DNA of 64,000 nt from Pelodera strongyloides (Eukaryota; Nematoda; Chromadorea; Rhabditida; Rhabditidae): the NCBI GenBank assembly GCA_036852015.1, contig JAANDG010000525.1:40784-104783 (forward strand). Direction: 5' to 3'. The stretch's first letter is position 1. Each line of letters begins with the position of its first letter. The notes under the pieces were generated by a model. It did not search any database. It was not told the origin of the DNA and saw only the letters and a list, made by a program, of their open reading frames with translations. Below are positions 57,126 through 64,000 of the stretch, in pieces. Made by a program: the position numbers and the translations under genes.

Positions 57126-57918
57126 AAAGGGACAGGCCACCGATATAACCTATATTTATTATTTATTCTATTCATAAAAAAGGTAATTATTATAATATAT
57201 ACAAACTAAATAGTATTCAGTTTTACCATGGGGAAGTTTTTCCGGTGAGCTTTCCTTACGGAAGGTACCGTAGACAGGCCTTGGGTAAAGAAAGGTAAAA
57301 CATTTTTAAGGAAGTTAAACATTGCCATAGTACCGTAGTTGTTTTATTATATTAGTCCTGCGGCGAAACACGAGAGAGTATGCTGAATAAAGAGGCACCA
57401 GCCTAAGAAAACACATATGCACATGAGAGTGCAGACAACGAGGCATTTCCCGACAAACCAAGACGAACAAAAAGCATACACCTTAAACAAGACGACACTA
57501 CGGTGCCTTCCGTATGGGGTCTCGATGTATGATGTATTGCAAAATTGCGATTTTGCTTCCAAGTATGGCTTTAATTACCGTAGATTTGGCACTACACGAC
57601 AACAACTACAGACCGCCAAAAAATTGTCCCGCGGCGGTAGCCACAGGACTATTTTTTTCGAGCGTGCATAAACTGTGCATTTTCGCCTCGTCTAGTATTA
57701 TCAATGGTGCATTTTCTAACTTTCAAAGGTGTATGCAAAATTTACACGAGATGCACTTTGATACTTGGAAGCAAAAATGCAGCTTTTTTGCCATATACGA
57801 GACCCCATAAGGAAAGCTCACCGGAAAAACTTCCCCGTGGTAAAACTGAATAATATTTAGTTTGTACATATATAATAAATACCCCTTTTATGAATTATGA
57901 ACAAATAAAAGTATAGGT
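57126..57918. mobile_element. TTAA element, family E copy 2, with nested element J
   Basis: AGGGACAGGCCACCGATATA ... ATGAACAAATAAAAGTATAGGT. The arms match 32815-33311 (CCATGGGGAAGTTTTTCCGG, CAGCCTAAGAAAACACATATG). It is longer because element J sits inside at 57517-57809. The right terminus is replaced by a family C element that starts at 57919. Confidence 0.85.
57517..57809. repeat. Inverted-repeat element J, copy 2, nested
   Basis: ATGGGGTCTCGATGTATG at the left and CATATACGAGACCCCAT at the right; inner CGAGCGTGCATAAACTGTGC, ATTTTCGCCTC and ACTTGGAAGCAAAAATG match 51425-51955. It is inserted into the loop of family E. Confidence 0.75.
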
Positions 57919-58094
57919 AAAGCGAAATACCGGCCTGTTTTTGAAACGCATCGAGTATACCAGCATTTTTATCAGCATATGCAACTGAACATAAATTAGA
58001 ATTAAAAATCTAGCTAAATTCGAGCTAATTAGCATAAGTACGCGAGATTCAGTTGTCCACGGTGGCGTTTCAAAAACCGGCCGTATTTGACTTT
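57919..58094. mobile_element. TTAA palindromic element, family C copy 10
   Basis: AAAGCGAAATACCGGCCTGT, TTTTGAAACGCATCGAG ... GGCGTTTCAAAAACCGGCCG, TATTTGACT, TTAA. The right TTAA is shared with the family F element. Confidence 0.9.
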
Positions 58095-58587
58095 AAGGGA
58101 TAGGTTCATCTCAAAGCACCCCTCGTTTTATTGTTTTTATTAATATACACAAGTATCATTCACAATGAAAATTAAATCAATCACAGAACAATGCGCCTCG
58201 CAGAAGAAGCTTCCTTTATTGGAAACTAGGTGATCGGAAGCCAAAATCTAACTCAAAAACTTATACCGTACAAGATTGCGCGGGCTAATGGCAATTAGCC
58301 AAGTTACAAACTACACCGGCAGGACATTATTTCCACGGTGAATTATCATTAATCGCTTGGCCGAGTGTAGTTTGTAACTTGGCTAATTGCCATTAGCCCG
58401 CGCGATCTGTGTACGGTATTGTTTTTGCGTTTAGATTTTGGCTTCCGATCACCTAGTTTCCAATAAAGGAAGCTTCTTCTGCGAGGGTATGTTTTGTGAT
58501 TGATTTAATTCTCATTGGCGAATGATATTTTGTGCTATTATTAATAAAAACAATAAAAGAGAGGTGTTTGAGATGAACCATCCCTTG
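58094..58587. mobile_element. TTAA palindromic element, family F copy 2
   Basis: TTAA, GGGATAGGTTCATCTCAAAG ... TTTGAGATGAACCATCCCTT, GAAT. Very long arms (over 200 bp). Loop near 58315-58345. Confidence 0.92.
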
Positions 58588-59430
58588 AATAAAGAATGAA
58601 ACTTGCATCTTACACTGTCACAAACAATACACTGGCTTCGGTGTCGCAGTGGACTAGAGTATGAAGATGAGCGTTCATGGCTTCACAATTTTTAATAGAC
58701 ATCTTGGAATTGCGTTGTTCAGCTCAGAGTTTTTACCTGAATATTATATTAACGGTCTCGTAGAAAATATAATTGCGCATAACATACGGTAGAAAACTCC
58801 AATTATGTGTATGAAGCATTATTTTTGGTGAGAAAGCGATGGATTTTTCTAACTTTACGAAACCACAACCGCATAAGACGCTAGACCGCTTGATATGTCT
58901 AGCCTGTGAGTGTTTTCTCCTCTTGTTCGTACTTTTAATATCAAACCCAAACTATGTAGCGCTATCGCGCTAACAAAGGATACTTTTTGAAATAAAGAGT
59001 TAGTATGTAATAAAAAAAATTTTAAACTTCTTTACGCTTAAGAGCGTGCACCTTTACTCAGGGAGTTCAAAGACAAGGTTTGCGTATGACGTGTTCCGCA
59101 GAGGTCCTGATCAGGGCGACGAGCTTCAGATGGCAAATTGCTCGACGTCTTCGGGCTAGGACCAGGAGGTCCCATGATTCCTCGCCGCGGGTGGTTTCAA
59201 AGTTGTTATGGGCCGGAATTCGAATATAACACTTTCAAAGTCTCAAAGATTTGGAGATAGACATACATCACGGCCATATTATAAGCGCTCTGCCGTTGTT
59301 TCCCCCTGGTGATTCAATACGCCTTAGGCACGTTTATGTTTTCCTTAGGCTTTTGGAACTCTTAGAAAGGAAGAAAATCATGTCCTCATTCAATTTTACA
59401 TATACATAAACAGGTAGGTGGAGTTATTAA
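58588..59430. other. Intergenic with one repeated coding-like fragment
   Basis: At 59071-59157 (plus) the frame RFAYDVFRRGPDQGDELQMA, NCSTSSG, TAG is related to 44511-44702. It is preceded by AAGAGCGTGC. The stop and lack of partner exons mark it as a remnant. GGTTTCAAAGTTGTTATGGGCC at 59194 recurs near 60532. Confidence 0.4.
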
Positions 59431-59878
59431 GGGACAGGCCCATCAAAATAAACATATATCTACGATTTCATGTATTTTTATTAGCAGCGTTTATTACAAT
59501 TTTACACACTAATTTTATCCACATTCACCCCGGGGAACTTTTTTACGACGAGCCCAACTCATAAGGGTACCGTATTTGCATCAATTTAGTCCTAATAATT
59601 CTTTTACTTCGCGTATGTTATAACACAGTTACAAAATTACGCATGAGAGAGTATGCTCAATAAAGAGGTGCCAGGAGAAAAAACCGAGAGAGCATACAAC
59701 CAGAGCGGATAGAAACGAGAGGAAGGGCCAGGCAACGGTATACATTTGTGGATGCGCTCGTCGGAAAAGTTCCCCGGGGTGAATGTCGATAAAATTTGGT
59801 TTGCATATATTGTAATAAACACTTTTATAAAATTAAGACGAATCGTAAATATAGGTTACTTTGATGGGCCTGTCCCTT
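59431..59878. mobile_element. TTAA palindromic element, family D copy 2
   Basis: TTAA, GGGACAGGCCCATCAAAATA, AACATATATCTACG ... ATAGGTTACTTTGATGGGCC, TGTCCCT, TTAA. Inner CCCCGGGGAACTTTTTTACG and complement. Confidence 0.92.
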
Positions 59879-59881
59879 TAA

Positions 59882-60232
59882 AGGGATCGGCTCACCTCAA
59901 ATCGTGTCTGTTTTTTCTGTTTCTTTATTTCTATAAGGGATAATAAAAATTTGGAATACAAAAAGTAGTGTTATATTTCAATACTCACGAAGATATTAGG
60001 TGATAAAGTGGTGGATCGATCGGCCCGAAATGCAAAAAGTGTTAATTGTCCCATACAAACAAGGCAGGACAATTACACTTTTTCATTTCGGGCCGATCGA
60101 TCCACCACTTTATCACCTAATATCTTCATGAGTATTGAAATAGAACACTACTTTTTTGTATTCCAAATTTTATTATCCCTTATAGAAAATAAAAAACAAA
60201 AAACAGGCACAATTTAAGGTGAGCCGATCCCT
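59882..60232. mobile_element. TTAA palindromic element, family G
   Basis: AGGGATCGGCTCACCTCAAA ... TTAAGGTGAGCCGATCCCT, TTAA. The arms are almost perfect over 150 bp (GGTGATAAAGTGGTGGATCG, ATCGGCCCGAAATG). The left TTAA is the right TTAA of the preceding element. Confidence 0.93.
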
Positions 60233-60539
60233 TTAAGCACAAGTTTCACAAACCGCGTGTCATATCTCTTTAAATGAACAATTACTGACCTTTTCCACAA
60301 TTTGACGTCCACAAGTGTCGCGATCGGCTGCTCAGTAAGGCGATCAAGAATCTCCACTTCGATTCTTCGTAGCCCTAAAAATAGTTTGAAACGAGAGCGC
60401 TAAACACGACACTAGGTGTTGTGGCAAAAATTGCAAAAATCGTCTCTGTTTTGTTTAGCAAAGGTTTCAACACGCATTTGAATCATATAAATATACTACA
60501 CAAAGATTCCGCCAGCTTCCCTCACCGGGTTGGTTTCAA

Positions 60540-60600
60540 AGTTGCCGCGGGCCGGTTCGAACTGGGGTCGATTGCGTTACCACTGGAGCCAGTTCCATAA
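60540..60600 (-). tRNA. tRNA-like fragment (A and B boxes too close)
   Basis: The minus strand reads TGGCTCCAGTGGTAACGC, then CCCAGTTCGAACCGG. Both boxes resemble the tRNA promoter, but only about 20 nt lie between them, so no anticodon arm exists. Flanking GGTTTCAAAGTTG recurs at 59194. A tRNA-derived short repeat is the best guess. Confidence 0.35.
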
Positions 60601-60696
60601 AGTTTACCGCTGGGTAGGTTACAGGCGCCTCCTGCTTAGCGTGCTCTCTCGCTTTCTCTGTTTTGACAGGCAGCGAGAGAACCGAGATTCACGCTG

Positions 60697-60808
60697 AAAG
60701 GATAGGCCCATCAAAGTAAACCTATATTTGCGAAACGTTCAAAATGTATATATATATACATTTGAACGTTTCGCAAATATAGGTTAATTTGATGGGCCTA
60801 TCCCCCTA
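60697..60808. mobile_element. Near-perfect 112-bp palindrome, family D short form
   Basis: AAAGGATAGGCCCATCAAAG, TAAACCTATATTTGCGAAAC, GTTCAAAATG, TATATATATA and the complement. Only two or three mismatches between the arms. It looks like a minimal, young or deletion-derived family D copy with an AT core as loop. Confidence 0.9.
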
Positions 60809-61083
60809 AACACCCCTGGGAATTTTTTTCCAGTGAGCTCATCGTATATGTATACCGTGAAGCTGCAGATTTCCAAGTGTATATGCAAATTTAGCTCGCA
60901 TTTTAATTTCATGATAAATTGCATAGACATCTCGATCTTTTTTTAAGATATACATTACGATGAGCGCATCGGAAAAATCCTCGAGGGTGAGAGTAGGTGA
61001 ATTTGTTTGATATATTGTAATAAAAATTCTTAATACATATGACATTTCGTAATATAGGTTTAGTTTGATGGCCTGTCCCTTTA
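60809..61083. mobile_element. Family D remnant
   Basis: The right end GTAATATAGGTTTAGTTTGATGG, CCTGTCCCT, TTAA and inner CGCATCGGAAAAATCCTCGAGGGTG match family D. The left half is degraded. Confidence 0.65.
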
Positions 61084-61189
61084 ACAAGAGACGCCCTGTA
61101 CCACCCCAGCGGTAAATTTTATTGGAACTGTCCTCGAACAGCAGCTCGAGTAATCACGGGGGGAAAATCGGTCAGGGTGGCAGGGTGCC

Positions 61190-61390
61190 GTCAGGTATCT
61201 CAGGTTCGCAGCGATGAACTGCGAATCCGCGTCCGCGGTGATAAAAAAAATTGCGTTGAAAAACGAGAAGACAGACAACAAGCCGTCCACTTGTATGCCC
61301 TTATGCGTCTCCGTTTTTATGCAAAAAGCCATCTCGTTCCCGCGACACGATTCGCAGTTCCGCGCTGCGCACCTGAGAACGTGTACGGCA
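61190..61390. repeat. Inverted-repeat element L, copy 1
   Basis: CTCAGGTTCGCAGCG.TGAACT, GCGAATCCGCGTCCGCGG pairs with CGCAGTTCCGCGCTGCGCAC, CTGAGAAC. Related to 62130-62335. The minus-strand frames across it are not supported as genes. Confidence 0.65.
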
Positions 61391-62034
61391 TGATTTCGGG
61401 CGGTGCGATCTAGCAGCGCACCCACTTTTTGTTGCGTCACTCTCCCCCAAATGCGGCCCTGGAGCCGATTTCGCGTTGTAAAGTCCCGTTAACATTACTA
61501 ACTGTTCCCGGTCAAGGCCAGTCCCAGAAGGTCGGCAGCATTTCCACGTCCATATTGGGTTCAACAATGAGGTTGACCTATTGATAGAGCTATCATTGAA
61601 AGAAGTCTAAGCCCCTAAGCATAGCAATCTCCACAACCAACAGGGACTCAAAATTTATTGGCTAAGGAAGGAAATGTCTTGCAAGGAAAAGTCTTTCGAA
61701 GGTGACGTTTACGGAAATTTTCTAAATACGGTATTATTTTTCCCTTCCCTTCGTGCATCTAATAATAAGCAAATACTTTTTACTCATATTTTCATATGCT
61801 ACTGTTGGTCCCACTAATTTCAATTGTCAACAGCGTAACATACTTATATACGTTCGGCAATAGTGGTGGAAGAATCCTCATTCTAACATGTCAGCCATTT
61901 GAAACAGGTCCTTCAGCTCAGCCACTGTAATGAGAAATCAATGAAAACAGGGCGACATGTGTATAAAATGGCTTAGGCTACGGCTTCGGAATAAGCAGCG
62001 AATTTTATGTTTGATGTTTGTTTACCGCACCAGT
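61391..62034. other. Intergenic, no gene seen
   Basis: No exon structure or strong repeat. Confidence 0.4.
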
Positions 62035-62420
62035 TGTCTACGCTTTAAGGCGTTTGGTATACATAGGTAGATTTTTCGAAACTCTCAAAAATAAGCCTGT
62101 TGCATAGGTTCGGATATTTCGTGCGTACTACGCTCGCTCTCAGGTGTGCAGCGCGGACTGCGAATCCGCGTCCGCCGGAAGAGATGGCTTTTTGGATGGA
62201 AAGGCGGAGATGCAGAAGAGGGCGGGACTTGTTTCTCTCTGTCTCGAGTTTTCAATGCAAATTTTGCGATCTTTTTCCCGTGGACGCGGATTCACATTTC
62301 CGCACTGCGCGCCTGAGGACCAGAGAACTTCGAATTAGTATAGCCTGCGCCGTATTGGAAAAGTTGCCGCAGGCGGCGATAGCCGTGTGTTACAATTCGG
62401 AGATAACAGCACTACGCCGC
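62035..62420. repeat. Repeat P, copy 3, containing element L copy 2
   Basis: The ends TTTAAGGCGTTTGGTATACA and CAGGCGGCGATAGCCGTGTG match repeat P (1330-1590, 41690-42470). Inside, 62130-62335 is element L (CTCAGGTGTGCAGCGCGGAC, TGCGAATCCGCGTCCGCCGG ... CACTGCGCGCCTGAGGACC). Confidence 0.65.
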
Positions 62421-62433
62421 TAAACGCCTAACT

Positions 62434-62700
62434 TAAAGGCAAATACCGGTTTTTGAAACACATCGAGTCACCAGCATTTATACAGCTTATGCAAAAATGG
62501 CTAATTGTACAATGCACAATTGCCGCATTGCCGCATTGCCGCAAAGTGACCGCAAAAGTTGCCGCACACCCAGGAACACCGCAAAAATCTCAAAACACCA
62601 CAAGCACAGCACGGTGACCGCACGATGACCGCAAAAAGTGGCGTTCACTGCAGGTGACCGCAAGATACGATATGCCGCATGGTTGCCGCAAAAAAAGGTG
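62434..62700. repeat. Truncated family C element followed by GCCGCA minisatellite
   Basis: 62434-62497 is the left end of a family C element (AAATACCGGTTTTTGAAACA, CATCGAGTC). From 62515 the sequence is an irregular array of TGCCGCA, GTGACCGCAAAA and ACACCGCAAAA words, about 8-14 bp each. Confidence 0.75.
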
Positions 62701-62704
62701 CACA

Positions 62705-62772
62705 CTTATATATATTATATATATAATATATATTATATATATATATATCTATATATATATATATATATATAC
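62705..62772. repeat. (AT)n microsatellite
   Basis: Nearly pure TATATA with occasional TATTATATA; strong hairpin potential. Confidence 0.92.
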
Positions 62773-63052
62773 TAATTTTGACAAACCTTTAAAGCGAATA
62801 TGTAAGCTGTCAAAATGCGTAAAACTGACTTTAAGCAAGCATTTCCCTCCCAGACGTGTATTTAATAGGTGGCTCAATGTTAAAACGCGCCAGTTAGCAA
62901 ATTCATCAAGGAAGAAACTGTAATTGCCAACCATTTAAAAATTCACTCGTAACAAACAATCAAGGGCAACCCCAAGATAAATATTTGCCCGGGTAATCGT
63001 GGAATACCATGCATGGGCGCAGATTTTTCGAGTGCCCGTCGGGGCCATATCG

Positions 63053-63084
<32 letters not shown>

Positions 63085-64000
63085 CGGTAAAAAACATTTG
63101 GTGACGAGCCAGCGACGGTTTTCTGTTGTTTCCGCAATTATTTCGTGGCGTGAAGCTTCTTTCGCTCTTTACGATCCTTTTCCCTCTAATGCCTTCTCTT
63201 CTGAATGTTCAACATGTTTTCCAATAGAAACATTACGTGTATCTATGATTTCCCCCTTGAGAGATCACATTAGGTGATATCGATTCAGATATCCACGATT
63301 ATCACCACCACTAGCGTGTGCATATAGGGGTAAGAAGGGAGACGCAGAGGGTAGGGATGCCGTTGTACATCCTGGACGAGAGCCAAACAACGCCTTGGAC
63401 CTTGGACCAATGCCAAAAACTGATTAGCACAAATTCACACTAAACACAAGAACAAATTTAATGTTGCTGCTGTTAGACCATGCATTTGAAGTATTTGAGG
63501 TATTTTTCTAGACCACGCATCGAAACGTGTGAACTTGTGCTAACCAGCTTTCTTATACATTTGGCTTTGGTCCAGGGTGCCGTTCGCATTTGGCTCGAGT
63601 CCAGGATGTACCCCGTGGCCGTGGCCGTATCCTTACATCTGCGTCACTATTCATGCCCTTATCTGCACACCTTGGGAAGTGATAGTATCTGGATATCTGA
63701 CCCAGGAAAACGGAATAGTTTCGTAGTCACAGAAAAAAAAAATAGTTGCTGCCCGTCAACAAATGGCTGCTTTCACACCGAAATAACATTTTGGTGACTG
63801 ATTGTGAGAGATGACCAGTTGGTTACGGTTTTCGTGAAAACTTGGTCACACTGACACGGATTGGTCACCAATAGGTTAGCTCACGAAAAAAAACTGTGGT
63901 CATCACCAAATGGTTCGCTATTTCTTGAGCTCCATCACATAAGATTTTAGAGTGAAGACGCGTTACTTGATCCGGTGCCATCATCGTCGGATTTAATGGA
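62773..64000. other. Intergenic, no gene seen
   Basis: A T run of about 28 (63054-63084) follows GTCGGGGCCATATCGGG, a relic of the 56060 minisatellite. GGACGAGAGCCA / GGACCTTGGACC words near 63370-63405 and GGTCACCAA.GGTT words at 63800-63915 are minor repeats. The open frame at 63480-63797 has no splice partners or recognisable motif. Confidence 0.4.

Noticed and set aside
61081..61440. 119-codon minus-strand frame with Cys/Arg-rich sequence
   Set aside because: Spans element L, whose inverted arms give similar peptides in related copies; no splice or start evidence.

Overview
This is a gene-sparse, repeat-rich stretch of nuclear DNA from a nematode, most likely a rhabditid of the Caenorhabditis type. 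The case for a nematode rests on short introns with TTTCAG-like acceptors, a C-type lectin gene with two domains, a secreted ShK-domain gene, a divergent nuclear hormone receptor, and an exact 22-nt copy of spliced leader SL1 at 33676-33697. The genus is inferred and could not be checked.

Four genes could be rebuilt exon by exon in consistent frames. They are a two-CTLD secreted C-type lectin (1698-3994, minus), a small secreted proline-rich protein (6375-7630, minus) with a damaged paralogue beside it (4665-5796, minus), a secreted ShK/Gln-rich protein whose second ShK motif is out of frame (10966-13207, plus), and a 12-exon nuclear hormone receptor (45435-50322, plus). TATA boxes precede several of them. 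The remaining coding traces are remnants: a duplicated terminal exon (42-230 and 8743-8931), a truncated relative at 8615-8700, a broken gene with weak phosphatase resemblance (18107-18903), a C-terminal fragment at 33341-33511, and two related fragments at 44511 and 59071.

Layout: 1-9.2 kb is a secreted-protein cluster bracketed by a near-identical 0.5-kb direct repeat. 9.2-14 kb holds the ShK gene. 14-20.4 kb holds gene debris and minisatellites. 20.4-27.4 kb is a satellite block: a 50-bp unit followed by about 90 copies of a 71-bp unit with a perfect or near-perfect palindrome in most copies. 27.4-32.6 kb is a heavily corrupted continuation that looks like poor consensus sequence. 32.6-45 kb and 50.3-64 kb are intergenic and packed with palindromic non-autonomous elements. 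45-50.3 kb is the receptor gene.

Two repeat-level results stand out. First, nearly all the long inverted-repeat elements, from at least nine otherwise different families, sit at TTAA and share the terminus AGGGNNAGG, or AGCGAAAT in one family; this suggests mobilisation by one transposase type. Second, a 186-bp insertion with a 12-bp target-site duplication carries SL1 at one end, followed by a hammerhead-like hairpin.
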